Shown here piece after piece: positions 23,860 through 36,849 of a stretch of DNA of 64,000 nt. Numbering within the stretch: position 1 is the stretch's first letter; each line of letters opens with the position of its first letter. Under the pieces are notes generated by a model that saw only the letters and a program-made list of their open reading frames with translations, made no database searches and was not told the DNA's origin. Both the position numbers and the translations under genes were made by a program. The DNA is from Orcinus orca (Eukaryota > Chordata > Mammalia > Artiodactyla > Delphinidae): assembly GCF_937001465.1 (NCBI RefSeq), contig NC_064567.1, forward strand, positions 5,210,501 to 5,274,500. Reading direction: 5' to 3'.

Positions 23860-24350
23860 CTGTTCCTTACAATGACCTACAAGTCCTTAATAGTCTGACT
23901 ATATCTCCGACTACTTCCCTCCTCATTTATTTCATCCTAGAAACTGGTCTCCTTATACGTCGCTAAATGTATTAGGGATTATGCGTTGGTTCTTCCCTCT
24001 GCCTAGAATACTTTTCACCCCAGCTAAGTTCACCTCTATTGAATCTTTGCTCAAATATTACCTTCTCAACAAAGTTCCATCTAGACTACCATATTTAAAA
24101 CTGCAACTCAACTGCCAAACACCAGCACTTCCCATCTTCCCTACTCCATGCAGCTTACCACCTTCTTACATACTACATTAACTCCTTGTTCATTACATTT
24201 ATTATTTATTATCTATCCCCCCCCCGCTAGAATGTAGGCTTCATCAGAGCAAGTTTTTTGTCTGTTTTATTTCCTACAGTATCCCCTGAACTTATAACAA
24301 AATCTGGCACATAGTAAACATTTAATAAATATTTATTGAAATTAAAGAAA
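23860..24350 (+). mobile_element. L2 LINE 3' fragment
   Basis: 'TGCCTAGAATACTTTTCACC', 'CTAGAATGTAGGCTTCATCA' and 'GGCACATAGTAAACATTTAA', followed by TAAATATTTATTGAA, match the L2 3' end. Confidence 0.75.
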
Positions 24351-26189
24351 AGATTACTGTAATATGGTTATCAATATGCTTGTAAAATACGGGATTTCAA
24401 AACAAATGTTTACTATCCTGTTTGAGCCAAGCAATACCTTAATGCTACACGTGGAGATCATGACTACTTTATGTCAACAACAGTATGACAACTGGGCAGG
24501 ACGATAGCCATAATTATTATTAGAAAAGGTACAAAAAACAACAGGCTCTCACTGTCCAATTTCACAAATTAAATAAAGCTCTTTGTGATAAAACAGGAGG
24601 CTACTTTCTATTTTGTTCACTGCATGATGTTAGGCTACCTCTTGGCTGCCAGCACTTATGGGCAAAATGAAAAAGTTTTATCCTGAAGACCTCACCCATA
24701 AGATTTGGCCAACTCTGTCCAGATTCTTCACGGAACACCCCCAGCTCATCCTCTCCACAACAGCTCAACATCAAGAGTCCTTGTCCTGAACTGTAAAATG
24801 TATTAACTTTCAACAATTCTATCAGGTAAAAATTATTATTTTTTTCAAGCCATATTATGGTAATTTTTTTAGAGAAATTGTTTTATGTAGTGAATCATTA
24901 TACTAAATTAAGGAACCTATAAAAATGAGAGGAATTTACAAAATCAGGTCATTTTTTAAATATAAGTAATCATAAATCTTCAGAAGCAAAAGACTTCAGA
25001 AGTCCTTTAGACACAGGTCAAGAAGTTAACAACCAAATATAAAAAAAGTGGAAACCAATCAGATGCCTGTTATATAATAAAGTAACAGGTCCCTAACTGC
25101 TTAAGAAATTAAAACATCCAAACAAAAATCAAAAGGCTGAAAATTTAATCTAATCTATGCTAACAAATAATGAATCCAGCATCTACACAATAAAGTCTTT
25201 TTGCTTCGTACTGTTTGCCATTCTTTCTATATACCCATGGCTTCAACATCCAAGACATGAAAACCTTTAAAAGGAGGGTCAAAGCAAATATTTAAGGTTA
25301 GTTAATACAAAACAACTAGTAACCAAACACTTTCAATCATAAACTTAAATAGTTAATAAAGCGAAAACTTCAGCAGTTAGATATCAATGTAATATATTTT
25401 TTAAAACTTAAATGAATAAAAGACTAACCACCTGTTTACATGAATTTGCAGTGAGACAAGATGGTATAGTTTCATGTTTTCTCTAGCCATGGTCTGGGAG
25501 CGGCTCAGGAACAGGTGCCTTGTAAGCTAAGAGTCAGGGTTTTGCCAGGGAGGTACAGGAGAAGAAGAATGCGGAAAGGTATATGCAATGTGCTGATTAG
25601 AATGACAAACCACAGATTTAAGCCAGACAAGGAGAAATGAGAGGATAAGGAAGAATGAAGCAGGATGAAAAAATGTGGATGGGCCAATGATCAGAGATTC
25701 CGGTGTGGTTGAATGATTGCTGGAGTTATGTTACCAAAGAGAGTGACCTGGAAAGACTGAATGTCGTGGTTGGAAAATGAGACGCCAACACTCAGATTCT
25801 GGAGAGGGACAGTTAACGACAGAAGAATCCTTTCCAGATACGCGGACTGGAGATACACCAATGAACAATTTGCCTATAGTACAAGCATTGTTATACTTAC
25901 TATAAGCAAACCCCCTTAAGGACAGGATCATTCCCATCTTTCCAAACCCATTATGTTTAGCACAGTATCTAGTGTTAACAATTAACAAATAACTATATAA
26001 TTTTTAAGGTGTATTTCTGTTCCAAAAGAAGTTACAGGACACTGTTTAGATTCTGTGCAACAAGAAATCTTAGACAAGAGTATAATATGTAAGCAGAGCA
26101 CATCCTGGGAAATCAATGTTTACTCTGAAGGAAGAGGAGGAGAGGAGGAAGACAGCTAAGCAGTTTACATAGACAGTTTCATTGTCATT
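24351..26189. other. Intron 1 stretch, no gene
   Basis: Mostly unassigned. About 25890-25990 resembles an L2 3' fragment. Short ORFs here show no family features. Confidence 0.4.
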
Positions 26190-26485
26190 TTTTTTATTGA
26201 ACTATAACTGACTTATAATATTATATTAGTCTCAGGTATACAACAGAGTGATTCGGTATTTTTATACCTTACAAAATGATCACCATGATAAGTTATCATC
26301 TGTCACCACAAAGTTATTACAACACTATTGACTATATTTCTTATGCTGTACATTGCATCCCGGTGACTTATTTATTTTATAACTGGAAGTCTGTACCTCT
26401 TAATTTCCTTACCTATTTCATGCATTCCCCCACCCCCCATCCTCTCTGGCAATTACCAGTTTTTCTGTATCTATGAGTCTGTTTC

Positions 26486-26657
26486 TGTTGTGGCCTCTCC
26501 CGTCGCGGAGCACAGGCTCCAGACGTGCAGGCTCAGCGGCCATGGCTCACGGGCCCAGCCGCTCCGCGGCATGTGGGATCTTCCCGGACCGGGGCCCGAA
26601 CCCGCGTCCCCTGCATCGGCAGGCGGACTCTCAACCACTGTGCCACCAGGGAAGCCC
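26486..26657 (-). mobile_element. CHR-type SINE inserted in the L1
   Basis: Reverse orientation, ending CCACCAGGGAAGCCC. It contains the complement of the B-box region (GGGCCCGAACCCGCG). Short CTGTTT(T)CT copies flank it. Confidence 0.92.
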
Positions 26658-26792
26658 TGTTTTCTTTTTTAGATTCCACATATAAGTGAAATCTTTCTTT
26701 GACTTATTTCACTTAGCATAATACCCTGTAGGTCCATCCACGTTGTCACAAACAGCAAGGTTCCATTGTTTTTTAATAGCTGAATAATATTC

Positions 26793-26798
<6 letters not shown>

Positions 26799-26830
<32 letters not shown>
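26799..26830. repeat. (TG)n microsatellite
   Basis: About 16 uninterrupted TG units lie within the L1 fragment. Confidence 0.95.
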
Positions 26831-26832
<2 letters not shown>

Positions 26833-27104
26833 CACATCTTCTTTATGGATTTATCTATCAGTGGATACATAGGTTGCTTCCATTTCTTGGCTATTATAAA
26901 TAATGTTGCAATGAACACAGGGGTGCATACATCTTTTCAAATTAGTGTTTTATGTTTTCTTCAGAAAAATACCCAGGAGTGGATTTTCTGGATCGTATGG
27001 TGGCTCTATTTTTAATTTTTTGAGGAACCTCCACACTGTTTTCCATAGTGGCTGTTCAAAACCCAAGGCTTTTTTTGCTACCATCAGCATCTACTGTTAC
27101 ACCA

Positions 27105-27150
27105 AAAATGCTCTGTCACAAAGGTCTAAAATGCTCTGTCACAAAGGTCT
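27105..27150. repeat. Exact 23-bp tandem duplication
   Basis: Two identical 23-bp units at 27105-27127 and 27128-27150, containing ATGCTCTGTCACAAAGG. They lie just outside the L1 fragment. No function is apparent. Confidence 0.9.
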
Positions 27151-27650
27151 AAAATCTCATGAGATCTCACTGAAGTTAAATTCCTGCATCATTATCAGAT
27201 CAGAGTGAAGGGTATTTCTCAATAGCACAATAGTTGAAGCTAAGAAGACCCATTTTGAGATGCTTTTCACAGTCATCTTCTAGTAACAAAGAACACAGTA
27301 CATACCCACTGCTACTCAGTTACGCTCCACAAAGTAGTTAGATTATGTACAGTTCACTAAGACAATGCCTATTTTACAGTGTCACTCTACAGATACTTAA
27401 AATCATTCCATTAATTTTCCAATCATAGCCTATTAAATGTACTAAATGATCCAACATTTTTCTTCTGAAAATCATTAAATAATCCTAAAGAAAAGGTTAA
27501 CACTGGGAACACAGTAGGAGCTTTACATGCCAGACACCATGTAAGGTGCCAGGGATTGACACTTTAAGTTCTGCTATTATGCTAAAAAATCAGAAGATAC
27601 ATGTGTTGAGAAGCCGGAGCTGGTGTATTGAATTTAAAATGCTGAGTGAG

Positions 27651-27874
27651 GGGACCTCCCTGGTGGCGCAGTGGTTAATGATCCGCCTGCCAATGCAGGG
27701 GTTCGAGCCCTGGTCCGAGAAGATGCCACATGCCGCGGAGCAACTAAGCCCGTGCACCACAACTACTGAAGCCCACACGCCTAGAGCCCGTGCTCCACAA
27801 CAAGAGAAGCCAGCATAAGGAGAAGCCAGCGCACAGCAACGAAGACCCAACACAGCCAAAAAATAAAAATAAAA
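27651..27874 (+). mobile_element. CHR-type SINE
   Basis: It starts GGGACCTCCCTGGTGGCGCA, has the GGGGTTCGAGCCC B-box region with a small internal deletion before it, and ends CACAGCCAAAAAATAAAAA. Confidence 0.92.
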
Positions 27875-30004
27875 AGATGCCCTGGGGAAAGGCAAAGTGG
27901 GAACTTAGGACAGGCACCCTAAACTCAAGCCCTGATCTGAATGTCTAAACTCCAGGTGTGAGTAGAGTTATCATAGTGTAAAATGCCTACGCAGCAACTC
28001 AGAAAAACAAGTTGTTTTCCTCAAAAGTTGTTTTTCTCATCACAGTGCAGATGAGCCAAAAGTTAAAAATTAAAAAACCCCTGAAATCTCACCACTATTG
28101 TTTTGCTGTAAATTCTACCAGCTGTTTTTAATCTTTCTACACTAGCCATAAAATGTTATACTGCTATTTGCAGTTACTGAAAAATAAATTTAATAGATTA
28201 TGATTAGCAGCATTATGGATAATGTTCTATTTTTCTTCATTTAAAAAGAAATACAAAGAATATGTATTTTTTTAATAATCAGGGTAAAAATTTTCTTAGG
28301 AAAAAACTGCCTTTCCTAACTTAAAAATGTAAGAACAAATTTGGAGACGATTAAATAGTAGAAGGCTTCAAACGAAACATATGGCCTTTTAACCTCAGAA
28401 GCAAAGGGATTTTAGCATACTTAAAGATATATTTTAATTCCATTAATTTGTCAAAAATTTGAGAATAAAATTTGGACACTAAACAAATATTCTAAAAGCA
28501 TGATTTGAAAAACTGGTTTTTCTCTATAAAACATTATCTAGTCTGAAATTAGCATGCCTCTTTGAATATCCATCTTTTTTTTTTTTTTTACTACAAGGCT
28601 AATGAGACAATTCAGTTTAACTGAACGGGACAGCCCCCATTTTCCTTCCGTACAAAATAATTTTCATAACATTTAATGAAGTTTAAAATGTCTCTCTTTA
28701 AATGTGAAGTATTTACCTTTCAGTAGTTTCTAGCTGCTTTCTGATCAGTATACTCTATATTCCAAAGGGTCAAACAGCAAACATTTGTTAGCTTTTTCCT
28801 TGAGAGAGACACGTTGATATTTTAACTCAGCTGTAGTCATGTAAGGACAAATACTGATTTACAACACTGCCCTTCCTACATACCCTGTGAAATTACCAGG
28901 TAATGACAACACAAAAGTACACATGATTCTTTCTCATTCCTTATCTACTCTGAAGACTAGAAGGAAATATAGTTCATAATTATAAATAAGGCGATTACTG
29001 AATTAGGAAAGGTTCAGAGCAAATTCCAGACATCATATGCTCCCTGAGAACAATCCTTTGACCTCTGATATTTATGAATCTCCTCTCTATAAGAAAATCA
29101 AGAAGCATAAATACATGTAACTGTCTATATATTATACCTCAAATGCAGATGAAAACCACATGGTAATGTTGACTGGAGGTAGAAGCAAATTTAATTAAAC
29201 ACTAAAGAAAAGAAAATTAAAAGGATAGACAATATGACAAAGTACTTAAAATATCCAAACTCAGGACACCTGTTTGGTCAGTGAATATGGGCTGGTAGAG
29301 GCTGACTATAAGTAGAAAGTAGCAGCTCTCCCCGGTTAAGACCTATGGAAGCAAATAAGGAGAAAGTGACCACAGCCTCATAAGGGCCTGCGCAAAAACA
29401 TGTACATCTGTAGTCAGAAGCCAAGTAGATAAAAGAAGCAAGAGAGAAAAAACATAAGCGTGGTGGCAAGTGGCGGGGCATGTCCCCCACCTGAAGCAAT
29501 TCAAACTCAAAAACTGCAAAAGCTGTTGACCAGCCTCCAGACTGCAACTTCTGACAGAGGCGCATAAAATGAAGAGTACATAAACACAACCCCCCAAACT
29601 ATAAAACTGTTATTTCTTGTTCCCTTTCTGCCCATAAAAAGGGGGATTAAACCAAAAGTACATCAGATAAAGATGAAATAAATGAACAAGAAAAAAAAAT
29701 GGTTGCTAGAAATAAGTGTTCTGAAATATCCAAACACACACAATACAGACAGCATACATACATCCACGGTCAACATGGCCTCCTACAGCCAGCTTTGTCC
29801 TAGGGTCCAAAGACATACTAGCGGAGCTGACTATCCTTACACCATGGCTATTGAGTGTTTTATTCTGCTAGCACGTCACGAGCCTCTTGGGGTATACAGT
29901 GCCAACAAAGTGGTTTATGTACATTAGTCAAATATGCAAATTAAGACTAACAAAAATAGAGCAAAATACTAGTCCACGGTGTAAAATATAATAGATAGGG
30001 AAAG
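27875..30004. other. AT-rich intron 1 stretch, nothing recognised
   Basis: No gene, RNA or clear repeat family recognised. T-run at about 28576-28590. Confidence 0.4.
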
Positions 30005-30170
30005 AACAATGCTTATCTTTTTCCCTCTTAATTTTAGAGAAATTAAGTAACGTGCTTTACGCATACAGAGCTAGTAAGGGGAGAAACTGGATTTGAATCC
30101 CGGTGATCTGATGTCTGCCCTGTGTCCTTAATCACTTTGTAATACCACCTGGCAAGGAACAGACCAGTGA
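30005..30170 (-). mobile_element. MIR SINE fragment
   Basis: 'AGAGCTAGTAAGGGGAGAAA' and 'TGGATTTGAATCCCGGTGAT', followed by 'CCTTAATCACTTTGTAATAC', follow MIR in reverse orientation. Confidence 0.75.
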
Positions 30171-30450
30171 TTTCCTATTTGCCACTCTTTAAAAAATGTA
30201 TCATCCAGTGATTTTTTTAACATAAATTTATGTTTCCCACAAGACTCAAGATATCAGTAATTCTCCTCCCAAGCAAGAAGTTCACCTCTCTGGATTTCTA
30301 TCATCTCCTAAAATCTTAGCCCAGTAATTCTTTACTATTTTGTAAATTCTCAGACTTTTCAGGAGCATCAACTAGCTTGAATGAAGTTACCCAGTCTGCC
30401 ATTACCAGAAGCACAAGCACAAGGGTTATGTTCTAAACTGTTGCTTTTGG

Positions 30451-30595
30451 GGTTTTTTTCAATTTTTTTTCAATTATTTTCTTTTGGCCACACCACGCAG
30501 CTTATGGGATCTTAGTTCCCCAACCAGCAACTGAACCCGGGCCCTCAGCAGTGAAAGCATGGAGTCCTAACCAATGGACCTCCCAGGGAATTCCC
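30451..30595 (-). mobile_element. Older CHR/tRNA-type SINE
   Basis: In reverse it reads GGCCACACCACGCAGCTTAT, 'GTTCCCCAACCAGCAACTGA' and ends CCCAGGGAATTCCC. This is the same variant as the truncated copy at 16598. Confidence 0.9.
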
Positions 30596-30599
30596 TGCT

Positions 30600-32829
30600 T
30601 TTGTATTTCAAAGTGAACAGGCTAGGTACTACCAAAAAGAGACCCTCAGCAAATCATAATGTGACAGAATCTTCGGCCTTTTTCAGAAAACTCATTTCTG
30701 AATGCAATCTACCACCTCAAGAGGTTTAGAAGGCTAACAACTCTAACTGGCAAACAACCAATTTCCACCCTAGCTCATCCTGTTGAATCACGCTGTAGGA
30801 AATCAGTACAGCAGACAAAGTCATTTGCCCATCCTCTCGAGCCTTACCAACCTGCACAGGTAGGTCTGACTTCCAACTACCAGCACCTGCAGCTCCGGCC
30901 TCTGGAGCCCATCTGCCCGCCTGCAGGGTGGGCCCACAAACATGGGGCAATGTGTCCCTCCCAAAGGGCAGCCCTCAACAGCGGACTGGTAAAACAGGCC
31001 AGCTCCTTCCCACTCTCCCCATCAGGTAACTCTCCACCTGCAATTCTACATGAGCTCCCAGTGTTCCCCCAGCATGATTAAGCTTTAACTGCCCACAGCG
31101 GAAACTGGTTTAAAAACATGCCCTTTACTGGCTGACTTTCCTCCCTCTTGCTTCCTCATTCCCATACTGGTGTGTCCTGGGATCACTCACAAACAATTTG
31201 GATTTGAATTTATATCTCAGGATTTGCTTCAGGGAGGAACTCAAACTAACAGAATCAGGTTTCTGCAGATAAGGGACAATTTGCCAAATTCTTACATGTA
31301 CTAATTTTTTATTTCTAAATAGAAAATTTAATAAAGACTGAGCTTCTATAGCTTTTGTTGACTATAAAGTACAAAATAATGCATACAAAAAGCTTCTCTG
31401 AAGAGTTACAAGATATTTTTATACTTGCAAAAAAAGAACATTTCAAAGTGATAAGCTTTTCTAAGGAAATCAAGAGCTATCAGGAAATGTAGCTTGAAAT
31501 CATTGTTAATCAGCTGATAACTATGAAGTATCAGATTTAGCCTACATAATCAACTCTAGATACAACACCAGCTGTCCTGAACCTATGTATGTATGTAGTT
31601 CACTCAAGATGATAAGTCATAAAGTCTAAGTTAAAAAGCATGCTTTCAGCTCCAACATGAAAAGGGCTTAGAAGGCATCACTTCCATCCTTACAAGAACA
31701 AGCTGAAAATCAATGACACTTTTGAACCCGTCAGAGAACTAAGGTTACGGGACAAACTACCAACCAAAACCTGGAGACACAGCTGAGATCTGCTTACCTG
31801 GAGCAGAAGCTGCAGGAGCTATAAACTGGTGCTGGAGACTAAGTGCGAACTGGCGTGAAAGTGAAAAACTGCAGGGATGCAGATTGTTTTTGGGTTTTTT
31901 TTTGGTGGGGGTGGGGTCCACACTTTTGTGGGCTTTACCTCCAGGAATCCCACCAAGTCTGCACTGTGAAGGTGAAGGCCCCAGAAAGATTCCCCTCGTG
32001 ACCACAGCAGGGAGGGGAGGAGTAATCACTGCAAAACATGAAACAAGCCCAGAGTTTCCTTCCTAACAAAGGCATATGCTCCAGGGGAAAAGACTGCCAG
32101 AGCTTTCTCCAGATTAAGAAAAGGCATTCCTCAGCATTTTACTCTGAAAAGTTAAAGGTGCTTTAAGTGGCAGTTGAATGAAGTTCCTGGAGGGAAGATT
32201 CTGCATCTAGCCAACACTTGCTACATGGCAGCTGCTCACAACTTCATTCAAAGGACTTGAAACTCGGATCTTTGCCTGTTTCCTTCAAATGCTGACTTTA
32301 GCCTATCGAAGCACCACAGATGAAGTGACTCCTTTGACAACTGAAAATAAAGGGAAGAACTATGCAGACCAGGTGCCTCACACAGGGCTTGGCACCCAGG
32401 TGATGAATAAGTGTTGGCTGAACTGAACGTCTTCCAATCAAAGGCATTTGAGATGTGCTATTCATATTCTACAAAATAGCTTGAATTATTTAGAATGTCA
32501 AAACGGGAAAGGGCATGTGGCAAGTTAAGGAAATTAAAGAGAAATGGGGTATAAATGGAATATTAAACCTTTGAAATTCAAAATAAAGAACCTGGTTATA
32601 AAAAAAAAAAAAGAAAGAAGGAAAGAGCATTCCTCCCACTCCAGCCCCTCCAAGCCTTCCAGCCAAACCTAAGGGGGGAAACGTAGTCAACAAAGGTGAA
32701 GGCTTCCAGAAAATAGACTGGGAACTCTGCAGCTAGGGAAGGGAGTACGTTACAGGGAGGAAAAAAGTTACAGCAATGGAGAACACTTGTGAAGGTCACA
32801 GACATAGGCTGAGATTTAATTGGAAGATT
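30600..32829. other. Intron 1 stretch with a possible LTR fragment, no gene
   Basis: 31100-31265 ('TACTGGCTGACTTTCCTCCC' to 'CAGGATTTGCTTCAGGGAGG') resembles the 3' part of an old LTR of uncertain family. 32360-32430 resembles an L2 end. The rest is unassigned. A-run at about 32600-32612. Confidence 0.4.
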
Positions 32830-33269
32830 GCAGAACTCTTACCCTCCCTGACACTTTTTACCATCACACCAGCAGGGCTCCAAATACCGGTGAGTTACAG
32901 CTGAAAGAGATGCAAGACACAGACTCTCTCTGGGGAACAGTGCTTAGAAAACCCCAAAGTCAAGAGGGCAGATATAAACAAGGGCACTAGAAGAATTTGA
33001 AGCCTCTGGCACCTGTAGCTACAGCAAACATTAAACACTGCCAAACCCCTATTAGTTCCTATTACCTGATACATGTCAGTCTTTCAAAAGCAAAAACAAC
33101 TAAAAAATGCAAGGCATAATAAAAGAGAAAACAGTCTGACAAGACAAAGCAATCATTAGAACCAGACTCAGATGACACAGATTTTGGGATTATCAGACAG
33201 ATTTTGAAATATCTGTAATTAATATGTTAAGGGCTCTAATGGAAAAAGACAACATGCAAAGAACAGAAG

Positions 33270-33867
33270 TGAAACAGGCAGGAAGGAGGCAGGGCACAAC
33301 CTCTGAAAGAATGACATAACCTAAGGACATGACATAAACTGATTAGAACCAAATGGGTCCAAGATGGCAAACAAGTCGACTTTTTCCACTAGACCTTGAG
33401 CCTCAGTATATGCTCACATCAGCAAGCTAAATGACACACCCACAGGCGCCATGACAGTTCCAAGACTGACCATAAGGATCAAAAAGTGGGCAGTGGCCCA
33501 GTTCCTGGAAATCCCCACCTCTTCCTAAAATAGCTGGAATGCTCCTCCCCCTCATTAGCCTATGAAATTACCCACTCCCATACCCTGGTGCCTTTCTCAC
33601 CTTCTGAGATGGCCCACACTCTGTGGAGTGTGTTTCTCTCTAAATAAATCCACTTCTTACTTATCTCTTTGTCTCTCACTGAATTCTTTCTGCGATGAGA
33701 CATCAATAACCTGAGCTTCATTAAGTCCTGAAACCAGGTGTGTGATCTCAGTTGGAAGACTGTGGGTTTTGGCTGGGTTCGAGTCCCGGGCACGTGGGTT
33801 CAACTCCCAGTCTGGATTCGAGTCCCAGCATGTGGGTTCCAGTCCCAATCTGAGGTGCACGCTTTCA
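33270..33867 (+). mobile_element. Solo LTR of a class I endogenous retrovirus
   Basis: A 598-bp segment begins TG and ends CA, and is flanked by exact 4-bp copies of GAAG (33266-33269 and 33868-33871) that interrupt L1 ORF1 sequence. A 4-bp duplication is usual for gammaretrovirus-like elements. It contains an AATAAA at 33643-33648 and no internal viral genes, so it is a recombined solo LTR. The family is not named. It is antisense to GALNT11, in intron 1. Confidence 0.85.
33776..33846 (+). repeat. Four ~20-bp repeats with GGTTCRANTCC-like cores in the LTR
   Basis: Cores at 33776-33786 (GGTTCGAGTCC), 33797-33807 (GGTTCAACTCC), 33815-33825 (GATTCGAGTCC) and 33836-33846 (GGTTCCAGTCC), spaced 21, 18 and 21 bp. 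The first two match the RNA polymerase III B-box consensus. No matching A-box or tRNA fold was seen. Confidence 0.75.
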
Positions 33868-34943
33868 GAAGGATAATGTAAACAGATGGAAACTGTAAGA
33901 AACAATCAAAAGGAAATGCTAAAAACCAAGAGCATTGTAAAAGCCCTTTCCACGGGCTCATCAGAGACTCCATACAGCCAAAGAAAGAAGCAGTGAGCTT
34001 GAATATAGGTCAACAGACACTCTGCAAACTGAAATGCAAAGAGGAAAAAGAATGGAAAAAACAGGACATCCAGAAACTGTGGGACAATTTCAGAAAGTAT
34101 AACATATACCATTAGAATATCAGAAGGAGAAGAAAAAGAAAAGGCAATAGAAGAAATATTTTAAATAATGGCCAAGAACTTTCCAAAATTAATGACAGAC
34201 CCCAGGAAGCTGAGAGAACACCAAACAGATTAAATACCCTCAAAAACCCTCATGTAGGTATACCATATTCAGAAAATCAAAAGACAAAAAAATCTTCAAA
34301 AAAGTTACAGAGAGTGAAAAACACCCTAACTACAGAGGAAAGAGTAAGAATTACAGTGGACTTCTCATCAGAAATCATGCAAGCAAGAAGAGAGCAGAGT
34401 GAAATATTTAAAGTAAGGAAGAAACCCCACCACCACTTTAGAATTCCATATCCCTCGATATTATAACTCAAAAGTGAAGGAGAAATGAAGGCTTTTTCAG
34501 ACCAAAAAAACTGAGGAATTCATCGCCAGTAGACCTGTCCTGCAAGAAATGTTAAAAAAAAAAATTCTTCAAGCAGAAGGAAAATGATACAGGTCAGAAA
34601 CCTGGATCTACATAAAGAAGAGCATCAGAGAAGGAATAAATAAAATGAAGATAAAATCCTTTATTTTTTTATTCTTAACTGACCTAAAAAACAACCATTT
34701 GTTTAAAGTAATAATAGTAACAATGTATTAGATGATCATAGCACACTGGTAAGTGAATGAGTGACAGCAAGGTCACAGCGGTGGGAAGCACAAATTGGGA
34801 TTATGCTATTAACAAGGTATCTATATGACACATCAAGCAATATGGTGTTACTTTAAGGCAGATTCAGGTTAATTTAAAATGCATACTGTAAACTCCAGGG
34901 CAATCACCAAAAAAATTTTTAAATATGTATAATTGATATGCTA

Positions 34944-35409
34944 TGTGGTAGGCAGAATAGTAGCCCCCCAGGAATATCCACATTCTAATCCGCAGATTAA
35001 GGCAGCAGACAGAATAAGGTTGCTAATCACCTGACCTTAAAATACAGAGATTATTCGGGATTATGCAGGTGGGCCGGAGGTAATCACAGAGTCCTTAAGT
35101 ATGGAAGAGGAAGACAAAAGAGGAGATAAGAATGATGCAATCTACTGGGCCCACTACTGCTGGCTTCAAAGATAGAGGAAGAAGGCCTCGAGTCAAGGAC
35201 TGTGGGTGGCTTCTAGAAATTTAAAAGGGCAAGGAAATTGATTCTCCCTTAGAGCCTCCAGAAAGTAACATAGCCTTGCCCACACCTTGAGCTTAGCCCA
35301 CTGAGACCCATTTCAAACCTCTGACCTACAGAACTGTAAAAGAAATTGTGTTGTTTTACACCACTGAGTTTGTGTTCTTTTGTTACAGCAGCAACAGAAA
35401 ACTAATACA
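34944..35409 (+). mobile_element. MLT1-type MaLR LTR
   Basis: TG...CA ends (starts TGTGGTAGGCAGAATAG, ends ACTAATACA), 466 bp. Flanking pentamers TGCTA (34939-34943) and TTCTA (35410-35414) differ by one base and fit a decayed 5-bp duplication. The internal text ('TCCACATTCTAATCCGCAGA', 'TTAGAGCCTCCAGAAAGTAA') is typical of MLT1 LTRs. It is inserted in the old L1. Confidence 0.9.
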
Positions 35410-36521
35410 TTCTAAGAGAGGAGATAGAGATGAATCATATAGAATGCCCAATTAAAAGGAAACAGAAAAAAGCAATGAATACAAAATAGTTACAAACATG
35501 GAAGATAGTTACTCAACTATATCAATAATCACTTCAAATGTGAATGGTCTAAAAAATACAATATCAAAAGAGAGAGAGTCACAGTGGACAAAACAAGATC
35601 CAACTATAAGTTGTCTACAAGCAACAAACTTTAAATATAAAAATTTATATATGTTAAAAGTAAAGGATGGAAAGCTATACCATGCTAACACTAACCAAAA
35701 GAAAGCTGAAGTAACTATATTAACTTCAGACAAAGCAGACTTTGTCAGGTAATTAGGAATTTATTATGTGATAATAAAGAGGTCAATTCTCCAAGAAGAC
35801 ATAACAATCTTGTACTTGTTTACACCTAACGAATGAGAGGGTATCAAAACACATGAAGCAAAACCTGAGAAAAATGAAAAGAGGAGATAAATCCACTATT
35901 ATAGTTAAAGACTTTCAACAACACTGTCAGTAATTGACAGATCGAGCAGACAGAAAATCAATAAGGAAATAGATGACCTGAGCAGCACATCAATCAACTT
36001 GATCTGACATTTAAAGAAAACTCCATCCAACAACAGCTGAAAACATATTCTTCTCTAGCCCACATTCACCAATGTAGACCATATTCTGGGCCATAAAACA
36101 CACTTTAACAGATTTAAAGGAACAGAAACCATACAAAGTATGTTCTTAGACACAGTGGAATTAAACTAGAAATCAGTAACAGAAAGGTTAAAAAAAAAAC
36201 AAAACCCAGATATCTGGAAATTAAAGTCTCAAGAGAAATTTTAAAATATTTTGAACTAAATGAAAATGAAAATACAGCTTACTAAAATTTGTGGGATGCA
36301 GCAAAAGTAGTGATTAGAAGGAAATTTATAGCATTGAAATGGATTCGATTTCAAGACATGAGTATGAACCCATGTTTAGCTTAACATGTTAGCTTTAGAT
36401 ACAGATGGTTACACATATATTTCCATATATGTACATATATATTTCCTTGCTTGTCAGATGAGAGGGCCTAGAAGAATGACACCCCAAGTGACAACAAGCA
36501 TACCTAGTGCCCAAATCTTGG

Positions 36522-36805
36522 GGTATTTTTTAATAAATTTTATTTATTTATTTATTTTTGGCTGTGTTGGGTCTTCGTTGCTGAGTGTGGGCTTTCTCTA
36601 GTTGCAGCGAGCAGGGTTTACTCTTCTTTGTGGTGCACGGGCTTCTCATCACAGTGGCTTCTCTTGTTGCAGAGCATGGGCTCTAGGTGCACAGGCTTTG
36701 GTAGTTGTGGCATGTGGGCTCAGTAGTTGTGGCTTGCCGGCCCTAGAGCGTAGGCTCAGTAGTTGTGGCACATGGGCTTAGTTGCTCTGAATTGGCAGGC
36801 GGATT

Positions 36806-36849
<44 letters not shown>

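Larger units (their letters stand above)
26190..27055 (-). mobile_element. L1 3' region, minus strand, split by a SINE and a (TG)n tract
   Basis: It begins with a T-run and 'TTGAACTATAACTGACTTAT', continues after the SINE with 'AGATTCCACATATAAGTGAA', and runs to 'CCTCCACACTGTTTTCCATA' near 27050. These are L1 3' UTR and ORF2 C-terminal segments in reverse. Confidence 0.85.
32830..36345 (+). mobile_element. Old L1 (L1MA/L1MB-like), plus strand, split by two LTRs
   Basis: ORF1-like sequence around 33190-33268 resumes after the LTR at about 33872 ('TAATGTAAACAGATGGAAAC') and continues to 34600. ORF2 endonuclease sequence is readable at 35498-35752 (NVNGLKNTISKERE, NTNQKKAEVTILTSDKADF). An RT-proximal segment 'TTTGTGGGATGCAGCAAAAG' follows at 36289. 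It is strongly diverged and non-coding. The two interrupting LTRs are listed separately. Confidence 0.85.

Noticed and set aside
29278..29597. Minus-strand ORFs of 103 and 84 codons near 29.3-29.6 kb
   Set aside because: Two overlapping frames with no domain, not in phase with GALNT11 exons, and no recognisable homology.
33776..33846. Possible tRNA gene suggested by GGTTCGAGTCC
   Set aside because: Only B-box-like cores are present. There is no A-box at the right distance and no cloverleaf, and the cores recur as a ~20-bp repeat within an LTR.
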